In this document: positions 1 to 10,924 of the stretch, piece after piece
How the letters are laid out: each line of letters begins with the position of its first letter
Numbering within the stretch: position 1 is the first letter of the stretch
From: Cordia subcordata
Taxonomy: Eukaryota > Streptophyta > Magnoliopsida > Boraginales > Cordiaceae
Length of the DNA stretch: 64,000 nucleotides
Assembly (NCBI GenBank): GCA_028554755.1
Contig: JAPTOF010000003.1
Coordinates: 30,832,001 to 30,896,000 of the forward strand
Direction: 5' to 3'
Notes under the pieces: model-generated
The model's database searches: none
Told to the model about the DNA's origin: nothing
The model's input: only the letters and a program-made list of their open reading frames with translations
Program-made: the position numbers and the translations under genes

Positions 1-429
1 GTACTTATTGTTGTATGCGTAAGAAAAGTTGACTTTTTTTTTTATAGTTTCAACGCCATCATTAGAGCCCAGAAGTGTATTAGTTGTTTCTCGTCGGATT
101 AAATTGCACTTGTGAGGCACATGTATTGCTGTCAAAACAAATGATATCTACTTAATTGTCAAGTTTAATGATTAAACATAATACAAATTCAAACATCCCC
201 ATTTTGGTATGCCATTTTTCTCAATTATGCGTTTGTTATAGTTATCATTACTTGAAGAATAATGAGTGATAAAATACTTCTTTTTTTTTTTTGGATTTTT
301 TTTTCCAAGTGGTATTCATATAATTTTACAAAATTATCACTCCTTGAAAGGAGAAATGACCTTTGTCCTCAAATTGGTTGGCAAATATATCTAACACTTT
401 TGCTTTGTTACTAATTTAAGGTATTTTTT

Positions 430-605
430 GTTTTGAATTAGAGTATCCCAAATGAGATTGGTTTTGATACAAATCTTTATTAGATTTAGAGCGGTAAAAG
501 AAAAGTCTTCCTAACAAATATGTTTTCCAAGATTTCAACTTGTGTTTTCTTCATTATAAGGTGAAGCCCGATCACCTCAACCAATAACTCACTATTACTA
601 ATTGA
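430..605. repeat. Dispersed repeat, copy 1
   Basis: This stretch can be aligned by eye with 45008-45178. Shared blocks in the same order include GAGCGGTAAA followed by GAAAAG, then TTCAACTTGTGTT or a close variant, and then CACCTCAACCAA. The two copies have diverged and carry small gaps. No coding capacity or clear terminal repeats are visible. The element class is not recognised. Confidence 0.55.
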
Positions 606-1174
606 GGACTTTGCTCCAATTGCAGTGAGTTAATATGATTTAAAAATTAGTTAATACCATTAGATCACCCAAAAAAAAGAAAAAAAAGAAAACGAAAACG
701 AAAAATGGCAATTCATGTAATTGCTATAGAATGTGAAGACTCATTAGCAAACAATCTAACGACTACAAGCCTAACACTCTTGACCTACATTGACTCGGCC
801 AACATGTAACCACGAAGTTGATTGCACAAAAATGACGAAAATAAACGGCCACCAACAATTAGGCCCCAAACAAGGAGGAGCGTTACCAGTTGAGCAGCTT
901 ATTTCACCCTTTGTTTCTTCAACATTACACCTGCCAAACTTCAAAGCTTCCACTTTTCCTCCTTTCAATTCATCCCTTCCCGTTCAAGCAAGCATCTCCA
1001 CACACACATGTATACACACATAAACATTAAAAAAAAAAAAATGCTTCTATATCAAGATTGTCACAGTCATTTTCACTTCAGTTAAGCACTGTGTTATCCT
1101 TCACCATAGCCAAAAACGAACCCTCTAATTTACTTCGCCCTTTTATCCATTAACATTTCTTCCATTGAACTCAT

Positions 1175-1182
1175 CTATATAT
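1175..1182 (+). promoter_or_regulatory. TATA box of the hemerythrin gene
   Basis: CTATATAT lies 61 bases before the ATG at 1243. A start site about 30 bases downstream gives a leader of roughly 35 bases. This rests on motif and position only. Confidence 0.5.
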
Positions 1183-1242
1183 GCACAGCTCTTCACAAGC
1201 CATATAGTTTAGGAGAAATACCATTTTTTTTATTTATCTTCA

Positions 1243-3161
1243 ATGGGAAATTGCTTTACGACGGAGCAAAAGTACTCGATGGCGGAGATTACACCGTCCG
1301 AGTTGATGATCAAGAGCTCTCCGGTCATCAAACTATACGGACCACCGAACGATATCGTGACGGCATACATGCGATTCGCTCTCCATTTCAAGCCTGTAAC
1401 TCTCCATTTCCTCCCCTCTGAAGCGCACGAAACGCCAACGTTGCAGCTGCAAGATGACGTCGTAGTTTCAGACAACGTGGAAGCCATGCTGCGTTTCTTG
1501 GACCTCAAGTTTCCGCACCCGCAGCTGACGAGGAGCAATGTTAGTAGTTGGTTCGAGAGAGCGACGCCGTTGGTGGTGTGGGTGGTGAAATTGCAGCACA
1601 GGAGCATGACGTGGCATTTGGAGAGAATGGTGAGGTGGGCGGAGGATTTGGTGACACGTGGAGGGAGAGCGAGAGGGGATCCAGTGATGGGGAGTCCACG
1701 GATGGAGGTGAGGAAATTTGGGATGAATTACTCGCAGTTGTTGGAGGTGATGCTGGAGCATGCTCAGATGGAGGAGCGGCTTGTTTTTCCAATTCTGGAA
1801 ATGTCTGACGGAGGTACACTCCTGGATTCAATCAGCATATTCTTTTCTTTCTTTTATTATGGTTCGATTTTTTTTAAATTTATTTTTTTAAAAAATTCTT
1901 TCAAAATTTAAAAGTTCTAATTTTCAAAAAAGATGTACGTAATTAAACTTTGTTTAGAATTTTAGGTTTTTTTTTCCCTAAATTTAATCCAAATAATAGT
2001 TGTAAAAAAGTGTTATTTTCTTAGGGAAATTTTTTTTTTTATTGAAAAAAAAAAGACAATCTAAGCAGGCGGTAATTATTTTTGACATGATTACACTGTT
2101 AAACAGAAACTGTTAGGCTTTAATAAAAAGGACAATTCAATATTAAGGGTTTGTTTGGATTGACTTTTTTTTTTTAAAGAACAATACTTTTTTTTTCTTA
2201 AAAAAGTTATATTACTTTTGCAATAACTAATTACTTTAGTTTTCAAAAAAACTGAAATTCTAAAAAAAACTCAAATACAGCTTTTTTTAGAAATCAGAAT
2301 TTTCAACTTCTAAAAAAAACTGTTTTTCAAAAACTATTAAAAAATACTTTAAAAAAAATCAATTCAAACGAGCCCTAAGCTCTCATTATATGCGAGATTT
2401 GAGGAAGAGTCCGTCTCACTTTAACATCTAATTATGGAAACTGTCAAGTTTTATTAACGAGTATAATTATTTAATTGCTTATTGAGTGTATAAATTGATC
2501 CAAATGCAGGATTGTGCAAAGCTGCAAATGAGGAGCACGCAAGGGACTTACCAATAATGAATGGCATCAAAGAAGACATCAAATCTGTCGGGGTTTTGGA
2601 TTCAGGGACTGCAAGCTACCAAGAGGCCCTCTCCAATCTTTCTGACCGGCTCAGAAGGTTACAGGTCAGTTCTGTTTTCACCCAAAATTAGCAACAACTT
2701 TTGACCATTGGTGGAACGGTAAGTGTAGCTATTCAGGCCTAGCTACTGTCTTAAGTATAGCTACTCAGGCCTAGCTACTGTCTTACCATCACGAGTAAAC
2801 CAATCTTTAATAATAGTAGTAATGAATTCAAATCATTATAATCTGAACGCAAACTTTACACAGGCTCGAATCACTTACATGAATTCATGTTCTGTTCCTC
2901 TAGGCGCATTGCAAAGAACACTTTGAAGAAGAGGAGAGAGAGTTGCTGCCCCTGATGGAGGCAACGGAATTGACAAGTAAAATGCAGCAAGAGAGAATCT
3001 TGGAAAAGTGCTTAGATGTGATGCATGGGACACATACGCGCCTGTTTCGATTTTTTATTGAAGGGCTGCTCCCTCATGAGGCTATGCATTACTTGGACAT
3101 GATCATTAGATGGAGTGATAAAGATCGAGTTTCCTCAATGCTCCGCTTGATTGTTGATTAA
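1243..3161 (+). CDS. Hemerythrin HHE-domain protein with GST-N-like front
   Basis: Three exons, 1243-1813, 2510-2664 and 2904-3161, join in phase to give 327 residues. All introns are GT-AG. The C-terminal two thirds have hemerythrin-type helices with iron-ligand-like residues: H173 and E177 in LEHAQMEE, H200 in NEEHARD, and H244/H248 with E251-E252 in HCKEHFEEEE. Such proteins bind a di-iron centre in O2, redox or iron handling; the plant role is not known to me. Residues 28-95 look like a thioredoxin-fold GST N-domain (LYGPPNDIV, then VVVSDNVEAMLRFLD). The protein begins MGNCF, a typical N-myristoylation plus palmitoylation signal, so membrane attachment is likely. The start is the first ATG after a TATA box. 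Intron 1 carries a MITE. Confidence 0.9.
2147..2375. mobile_element. PIF/Harbinger-type MITE in HHE intron 1
   Basis: The left end GGGTTTGTTTGGATTGAC and the inverted right end (reads GGGCTCGTTTGAATTGAT on the other strand) form imperfect terminal inverted repeats. The element is flanked by TAA at 2144-2146 and 2376-2378, the TWA duplication typical of PIF/Harbinger (Tourist-like) elements. The interior is AT-rich with no coding capacity. Confidence 0.75.
2721..2784. repeat. 32-bp tandem duplication in HHE intron 2
   Basis: Two adjacent 32-base units, 2721-2752 and 2753-2784, share GCCTAGCTACTGTCTT and differ at two positions. They lie inside the second intron and do not touch its splice sites. 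Confidence 0.85.
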
Positions 3162-4137
3162 GGTAGAAGCTCTTAATTGGTCCTGAATGACGCATTGGTC
3201 CTGTTAAGTGTGTGTAGATGGCTAGTCTCATACTGACTTATAAAATGTGATCGAGCATTTGTACGCAGATAGGGTACTCTTTTCCTTTTCCTATTTTCTG
3301 AGAGGATATATATATGTGTGTGAACATTCTTTTGTGCTCATATTATAATATTACAAGGTGAATTAAGAATCCTCCAGATGGCTGGATTATCATTTTTATT
3401 TCTTTTCCTTTTTCCCCCCTAATAATTCATGGAAGCCTTTTTTTTTTTTTATAGCTAAATAACAATATTTGAGATATCTTATATATAAGACAAGTAACAC
3501 ACCACTAGACTACAAGGTCAATTACTTCTTTCATTTCCTTTACAAATGCCTTTGGCTAACTAAACAGTTCTTTTGTTTCTTTTTTTTTTTTTTAATTCTT
3601 TTTGTCCCACCCCTAACTCGAGTTCCCCTACTCCTCATGAAATTCAGGTCATCACTCTTGAGCAAAAATAACAAAATTAATTCAACCACTTTGAATTGCT
3701 CTCTGAAGGTTATGGCTAATTTAACTGTTACTATATGAAATTTTATCTCAGCAAAAATTGTAGTAACAAACAAGAATGAAAGGGAAAAAAGAAGACTTAT
3801 CATTTTGGATAAATTTTCACTTTTGTACTAAATATAGGAATCACAAAAATGACTATAAAGGTCTTCAAAATTAACACTACTGTATAGTATAGGGGATAAA
3901 GCAAGGTAGAGGCAAGGTTTGCTAACTCCTACTCGCCATCTAATAGAAAAATCCCAACTCCTAATTTTATCCTAAACTTGGTATCATTGTGAACTTATTT
4001 AAAATATTCCTGCCGTTATTAGATAAAAAACCCCTGCCTTGCTCGTGGTGGGCCCTAGTTAACACTAAATTAAAAAGTTTTTCATTAATATAATAATTAT
4101 AATAGAACTATAGAACCCTATAGTAAAACATATATAA

Positions 4138-4142
<5 letters not shown>

Positions 4143-4181
<39 letters not shown>
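4143..4181. repeat. (TA)n microsatellite
   Basis: An uninterrupted TA dinucleotide tract of about 39 bases. Confidence 0.95.
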
Positions 4182-4183
<2 letters not shown>

Positions 4184-4851
4184 CCTTCATGGGATGGGGC
4201 AGGGTTAATAAACCCTACCTTCCTTGTTCTTCTGCCAGGGTAAGAGTAAGAGACTCCGTCGTACCCCTATTAGGATTAAAAAAAAAACCCCAATACTCCT
4301 CCAAAGTGGGACAGGATGAAGTATGGTTATCATCTCTATATCTACAGTGCAGCAAAACTAAGATTGAAAAAGAAAAGTGCTCACTTAAAATTCTATATTT
4401 TGAAGGCCTTAACGTGCCAATTAATTTCTAGATTGTTCTAAAAAAAAGATAATAATAATAATATAAGTCCGACCCAATCTAAGTCAATTGGGTCTAGGAA
4501 AATGCTTAGGTCCAACTCTTGATCGTTCAATAAGTCAAGGGGTCCAGGAAAATGCTTTGATCTATCTCGTGAACATTCAACTTTACCATTAAATTTACGA
4601 CAAAAAAAGAAACTTTATCCTCAAACAGATATATCCTCTTAAATTACAAAATAAACTCTAATGCCAATTAACCCGAAAAAGAAAAAGAAAAAAAAAAAGG
4701 AAAGGACGAAAAACTAAACCCAAGAATACCATAATATCACAATTCACAAATGCAACTCTCTTTAAAACGTTTTTATTATAAATTTTGGCATTTCCGAAGG
4801 GGCAATAAACCCCTAAACCGGAGGGAAAAAACACGCGCACGCACACAGTGT

Positions 4852-4859
4852 GGCGGGAA
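4852..4859 (-). promoter_or_regulatory. E2F-like site before RNase H2A
   Basis: GGCGGGAA on the plus strand (TTCCCGCC on the minus strand) lies 26 bases before the RNase H2A ATG. It resembles E2F/DP sites of replication genes. Function is inferred from motif and position only. Confidence 0.35.
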
Positions 4860-4885
4860 CAGTAAGACCAGACCAAAGTCAAATA

Positions 4886-7800
4886 ATGGGATCGGGAGGG
4901 CGACTCCCCAAGTGGGCGTCGAAGCCGTGCATCATGGGTATCGACGAAGCTGGTCGCGGCCCTGTTTTAGGTCACCCTCTTTCTCTTTCTCACACTCCCG
5001 TAACAAAATAATATATATATATATATATACATATTTAAATTTTTTTTTATCTGTATCTTTTTTTCTCATTTGTGATTTGTATGTTTTGCAGGACCAATGG
5101 TGTACGGATGCTTGTATTGTGCGCGCTCGTACCAGAAAACTCTCTCCACGTTAAACTTTGCTGGTAAGCTGTTTTAGCTTCTTGACTTTCTGTTGTTTGC
5201 CACATTGTTTGGGAGTAAGTGCTTTTGAGTTGAGGGATTGTTTTATGAGTGCTTAATTTAAACACTCAGTAAGTAATTTTGCTGGTAAACTGCTTCATAG
5301 TTAGAGTTCGAAGTTGGGGTAGATGTAATTACCTATGTTGGTGGGAGACATGATAAGAGCGCAGTTTATATGGCAGTGTCGTGTTTTAGAAGGCTTTCGG
5401 CATTGATTATTTTGGGTGCTTATTCAAACAGACTGTAAATGTCGGGTTAAAGATTTCGGGTCAGTGGAGATTAGGCACTTCTTGGTTGTGTTTAAGTTCA
5501 TGACATTGGATAGTTATTTTTAAGTTTAAGACACTAGTTTCATTTGTACGCTTGAAATTCTGTGCCAGTGGCGCGACTCTAAAACATCTCATGTTCGTTT
5601 TTGGATTTGCGTGTGTATATGTATGTATATGACAGGATTGAAACCAAACAAAGCCTTAACACTAGGTGGAATCAGCTACAAAATTTGATGATGCCACTCA
5701 TTCTTGTTGAGGCATCAATTTTTTCATAGAAGATATTTGTCGATTTATTTTTCATGGAAGATGAGAAGCTCAAACTCATGATAATTTCTTTGCTAGTATG
5801 ATATTCCACATTTGTTTTGGAGTTTTTCCTGTATTTATTTTCAATATAGCTAGTTTTGGCTAGTCTATGCCAATTGTTGCATCATGTATCATAAGGGTTT
5901 TTTTTCAGGTTGATGGAATTTCAGTGAACTGTTTCTGCAGATTCAAAGACTTTAAAGGAGGAAAAGAGGGAAGAGTTATTTGAGATTTTGAAGGCTGACA
6001 AATCAATTGGTTGGGCTGTTGATGTGATAGATCCACGAGAGCTCTCGGCTAAAATGTTAAAGAAGTTAGTATGAGCAGTGTCTTCCACACATACAACATG
6101 GCTGCACTTGATGTAGTCTTATTAACACGATAATTTTCATTTTGTTTTCAACAGAAATAAAATAAACCTCAATGAAATATCACATGATTCTGCCATTGGG
6201 CTCATCAGCAGGGTGTTGAATATGGGTGTTCTTCTAACTGAGGTAAACAAGTCATTGGATTTATAGTTGATGAATTTCTCAAGAAACTATGGGTATGACT
6301 TCTTAGATAAAAGCATTAGAACATTTTGAAGCAGTTATATTACTGGTGGATAGAAAATTGAGGCTCTCAAATAAAATCCATTTTGCAGGAAGAAAAGGGA
6401 TCTAGGTTGCAATGTTGGTTGGATGTGAAGTTAGAGACTGTCTCACTTGTCTATTTTGCATTGGCAGTTCTCTTTTTGTTGGATGCCTTGGTGTTCTATC
6501 AGATGTTGTGCTAACTGCTTAGTTATAATGGTCATCATCTGATTTGTACGTCCATCCAATAATACCTTAGCAGCTTCACAATCGACTCGACACAAGAACC
6601 AACCCAACAAAAGCTGTGAATTTGGAATGTTTCATGCTTCTTGTTGCATGTTAAGATATTCTTTTACTGTCTAAGTTTGCTTATTCAGAAAAACTATATT
6701 AGAAAATTGAGTATATAATATCCTTTCCAATTATTTAGGTTCCTTGCCTTCACTTATAGCTCCAAGCAAAATAGTGGGAAACAGGTAAATGAAATTTTAT
6801 TATGGGGGAAAGAGGGAAAAGAAAAAAATTTTCTATCGAGCTTAGGTCTAAACCAAATTATAGGTAGGATCAGTTTTATTCTACACATTACAGGAATCTT
6901 TTAGCCGTTCTCTATTTGAAGCTTGGTAAATCTTCACAATTTTTGAAAGAAAGGAACTAAAGCTTGGAAGTGTTTCAGGCTTATTTGGATACTGTCGGGG
7001 ATGCAGAGAAGTATAGAGTGAAACTTTCTGATCGATTTCCATCCATTAAGTTTGTGGTTGCAAAAAAGGCTGACAGCCTTTACCCTGTTGTCAGTGGAGC
7101 AAGTATTGTGGCAAAGGTCATCCCTCATGCATTTTCATCCACCCACCCTCTTCCTCCCTCTCAGTCTCCCTTCAGTTTCTGTTGTTTCTGCTGTGTAGGT
7201 GACAAGAGATCGAGCATTGAGGGATTGGGTGCTTGATGAAACTGCTGAAGACATGCACAGAAACTTTGGATCCGGATACCCTGGAGGTAGAGCTGAGTCC
7301 CTTCGATTTGTTTGGAGTGTTTCTCTGGAGTATCTTCATTTTTCTCATCACAATTTGGTCCCTGTTTCTGTTTTTAGATCCTGAGACAAAGGCCTGGCTG
7401 CAGCATCATAAACACTCGCTCTTTGGATTCCCAACATTGGTCAGATTTAGTTGGGGAACATGCACATCTTATTCCAAGGATAACGTGGAAGTGTTATGGT
7501 GAATTTTCACTTTAATGTGTACTAATGTTAATCAAGTTGTGCTTGCATCTACTATTGCATACTTGGATCAGCAAAACTGATGTTTCGTCTATTGTATCTC
7601 TTTTGACATGCCTTGTCTGTTCTCTCTCTTTATCTTATTGGCATGATTTTGAATATCTAGCTTAATGTACAGGCTAAGTTTTTAGGATGGTGGGAATGGT
7701 ATTACTAGGAACCTTGCATCAATTAAGATTCTTTAGTATCATTTAACTCTTCAATATCTGTTTCTTCAGCTTTTGATTGCATGCCGGAAACAGCTGAATC

Positions 7801-8073
7801 TTCAGACTTTCTTTCATGCTACTATGCTAGGGTGCACAAATACATTCCAATACACACAGAAAACTTTGCTCAGATTCTATTTGTGGTTATCTCAGGGGAT
7901 CTGGTGCTGATGACGAAGATGGCTCCACAAGCAGTAATAGGAAGAGGCAACTCAAACTAACCAGTATTGGTTTCACAAAGGAAAAGAAGAGAAGTGAGGA
8001 CATTGAATCAAGCGGCAGTGGCCGTTGCAAATTTTTCCAAGCTCGTAAACTGGAGTTAGTATCTCATTTCTAA
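4886..8073 (+). CDS. RNASEH2A: Ribonuclease H2 subunit A (catalytic)
   Basis: Eight exons: 4886-4970, 5092-5163, 5941-6064, 6155-6242, 6979-7116, 7199-7286, 7378-7498 and 7896-8073. They join in phase into 297 residues, normal for eukaryotic RNase H2A. The enzyme cuts RNA in RNA-DNA hybrids and removes single ribonucleotides from genomic DNA with subunits B and C in the nucleus. The four acidic residues of the active site are visible: D20 and E21 in DEAGRG, D127 in YLDTVGD, and D155 in KKADSLYP. The [13 protein letters not shown] and FGSGYPGDPET blocks are also type-2 signatures. The start gives [15 protein letters not shown] just before DEAGRG, as I recall for plant homologues. The tail is basic and contains QLKLTSIGF, a weak PIP-like stretch. 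Confidence 0.95.
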
Positions 8074-10924
8074 TCTGAGGTTGCAACTTATTATATATGG
8101 TGCTAATCATTTCTTTCTGTCCATTTTCGTTTCAAAGTCTAAAGCTGTAACATTAATTTTGAAATCTGACTTAATGAATGACTGCATTAAGCCACTGCTC
8201 TCTGATGTTGCCTTAGCTGCAATATCCAGATTTTGATGGCAGTTTCATCTGTGAAATATAAAAGGTAAACTTATTATAATATGGTGCTGATTGTTTGTTT
8301 TCGTCTGTTTCTACTTAAAAGTCTAAAGCTGTAACGTTAAATTTAAAATCTAACATAATGAATGACTGCATTAAGTTTCCGCTGTATGATGTTATCTTAG
8401 CTGCAATAGCCAGATTTTTATGGCAATTTCATATGTAAAATGTAAAAGGTTGGCTAAAAGATCCCTTTAGAAACCGATAATGATCGTGGTAGGTGGGAAG
8501 GGACCGGAATTATGCCATGCAGTACATTCCAGTGTCTATTTTTGGATGAGATGCAACAAACAAGTGGCAATCACTAAAGATGTATAATCAACTGACTGAT
8601 CTTGTTGTTGGTAGTGAAGATTGACATCCCTTGTCCATGATGCTTGGAGAGAATTCAATGTCGGTATAGTGTAGATGACTATGTAAAGTTGGTGAGTTGT
8701 AAGATTGAAAATGAAACTCTGAGGAGTGACTAATGAGCCTCATAGTTAAACTATATTTGGCATGATGCCATCGTGCATTTGATTTACAGCTGGATGACTC
8801 TTCCTACAATAACTCCAGACTATAGCTTTTGCATGTGTATTGACAATCAATCTAATGACTCGTCAGTCAACTTGTAGACTGGACCTTTGGGGTGCAGCTG
8901 TAGTACTGTATAGTTAGATTAGGTTCTCTATATGCGGGGATGAGATGAGAAGCTTAAAGAATGCTAGTCGGCTGAGAGTAGGGGTGGGCTCCACACGCAC
9001 GTAGGCTCACAACCTTTTGGTCAGATCTGTCTCCTTAGGGCATCAAATACCATTGCGTTCGTTTCATTTCCATATGCCTTCTAGTCTCAACTTAAGCATA
9101 CATTTAGTGGCCGTGGAAATGTTCCGAAGTTTCTGCCATCCGACAATTGAATGGTTCAGATGAAAGTAACTTGATGATACTCCCTGTAAAACTTGTTGAT
9201 ATTCTTGATGGGATTTATCCCTCCCTCTAAAATTTCGTAAAAAGCTTTGAGTGACCTACAGAAGTACCGGGAATTAGTTTGACCACAATCATTTGATCCA
9301 GCTATCAACTTTTCAGAAAATAATTATTGCTAAATCATAACTCACTTTTCTCGTGTTTGGTCACATAACTTTCTTTTATAGACCTCCATTTTCCACGAGG
9401 ATCATTTGAAGACCGTAAAGAATTATTTTCATGGGCCATACTCAAAAGAATCATGGAAAACGTTCAGCGTTGTCTATCTTTCAGCGTACCTTTCAAATTT
9501 TAGAAAAATGTTTTAAGAACTTCCAAGAGGAACTTCAAGAAAATTACTTTGTCGCGTAAGAAGAGGTCTAAGGTTGAATATTTTGCTCATTATATTATGA
9601 CAAATCTGATTTGTTATGAAAAGGATTTCAACTAATATCCAATTTGAATTTATAACATTAAGAAATAGACTAAATAATGATACGTTATGATGCGATAGAA
9701 GTGTAATGTATATGTCATGAGATCGTCGATATGTGATTAGTCTTCATCTTCTGGCATACTTAGACGAGTTTATCCTAGAATGATCCTCGCATTTGTGGTA
9801 AGTTTTGACTTCTAGAAGCACGAGTTTGAACGTCACTATTAATTCATTCCTCGTTGCACATTGAACACAAAACAGACCTCAAATTTCAAAATAAGCTGTC
9901 ATAGCATGCTTTTTATTTTAACCTTGACTTATCAATGTAAGTTCAAACTGCTAGCTAATATAGACTATACTAGATTGGTTGGATTTTGTATTATACTCAT
10001 AATTATCTTCCTCGTGCAAGAATGAAGATTTCAGGGGTCCTGTATTTAATGATTTGATGCATGCACGTGTGGAACTTTTGTGACTTGAAACAGTTTGTTA
10101 AGCTATCAAATCAAATATAAAACGTCTGACGTTACTCACGATTAGGCCGATTTCAGTTTTGGCAGCCGCTGTATTTATTTATTTTTAATGAAAGAAATGG
10201 CATCCTAATATTCGACGAATAAGAGACCATTGAAATCAGAATCCAGAAAAAAAGATCTTATACATATTGGTACAAAATTCAATGTATATATATTTAACTC
10301 ATCATCTTCACCCCAATTCCCGTTTTCCGTGAAATTCAAACTCAAATTATCGCTTTTGAAAAAGACAATCTCAATCATTTAAACTATCTCTTAATCTCAA
10401 ATTCAATGTATGTTGCATGATATATATCTTGAAGATATATTGCTTGATGTTATACATAATCTAAGAGGATAGTCTAGTGATAGGGTGCTTTTAAGTATGG
10501 ATAAGAAATATATTCACATCTCAAATTTCATGGAGTTAAGAAGTTAAAACTCCTTAGATCTATCTTGAAAGATTTTGTTGCTGATTAACTTGGACCGTAT
10601 ATTTTATAAACCAAATTACGTCTCTAGAAGTTTAGTATTTTTTATGAGTTTGAAGCCCATAAGAAAGTTTTGATTATTAAAAAAATAAAGATATGTAGAA
10701 AATGTCTGATTCGTTTCCTTTTATTGCCTGGCAACATCACCCATCTGTCAATTTTTATAAACTGGTAATCCATTTTATTATCATTTAAGAAAGACCCCCT
10801 GTTAGTTTTCACCATTATTTCCTCGCATTGAAAACTCTCTCCTCTCGCTGCACTATTTTCTTTATCACGATCGCCATACCCAAAGACTGAGACATAATCA
10901 CACACAAGCAAAAATACTAAGAAT
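8074..10924. other. Intergenic, 2.85 kb
   Basis: Begins with the 3' UTR of RNase H2A and a tandem duplication at 8086-8449. The rest is AT-rich unique sequence with no supported ORF, RNA gene or clear transposon. Weak pol III-box-like sequence near 10,455-10,560 was considered as a SINE and not accepted. Confidence 0.6.
8086..8449. repeat. Tandem duplication, period 184 bp
   Basis: Positions 8097-8265 and 8281-8449 are two 169-base copies of one sequence. Both contain GTCTAAAGCTGTAAC, AATGAATGACTGCATTAAG and TTAGCTGCAATA in the same order. Similarity extends a few bases left through AACTTATTATA. The copies differ at many sites, so the event is not recent. They start just after the RNase H2A stop codon. 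Confidence 0.9.

Larger units (their letters stand above)
1..1242. other. Upstream intergenic DNA
   Basis: AT-rich spacer before the hemerythrin gene. About 430-605 holds one copy of a dispersed repeat described separately. No supported coding sequence was seen; the two short overlapping frames at 771-1023 have no recognisable motif. The right end is the promoter and 5' leader of the next gene. Confidence 0.7.
3162..4885. other. Intergenic: 3' end of HHE gene and promoter of RNase H2A
   Basis: Contains the 3' UTR of the hemerythrin gene and AT-rich spacer. A (TA)n microsatellite lies at about 4143-4181. Around 3880-4330 is purine-rich repetitive sequence with several AGGGTTTACC/GGGGCAGGG-like runs that I cannot classify. 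No convincing gene was seen. Confidence 0.6.

Noticed and set aside
1230..1831. Antisense and shifted frames over hemerythrin exon 1
   Set aside because: They are shadows of the real exon, rich in Pro/His/Ser from reversed codons, with no family signature.
10455..10560. Possible SINE with pol III A- and B-box-like words
   Set aside because: TAGTCTAGTGATAG is suggestive, but the B-box is poor and there is no poly(A) tail or flanking duplication.
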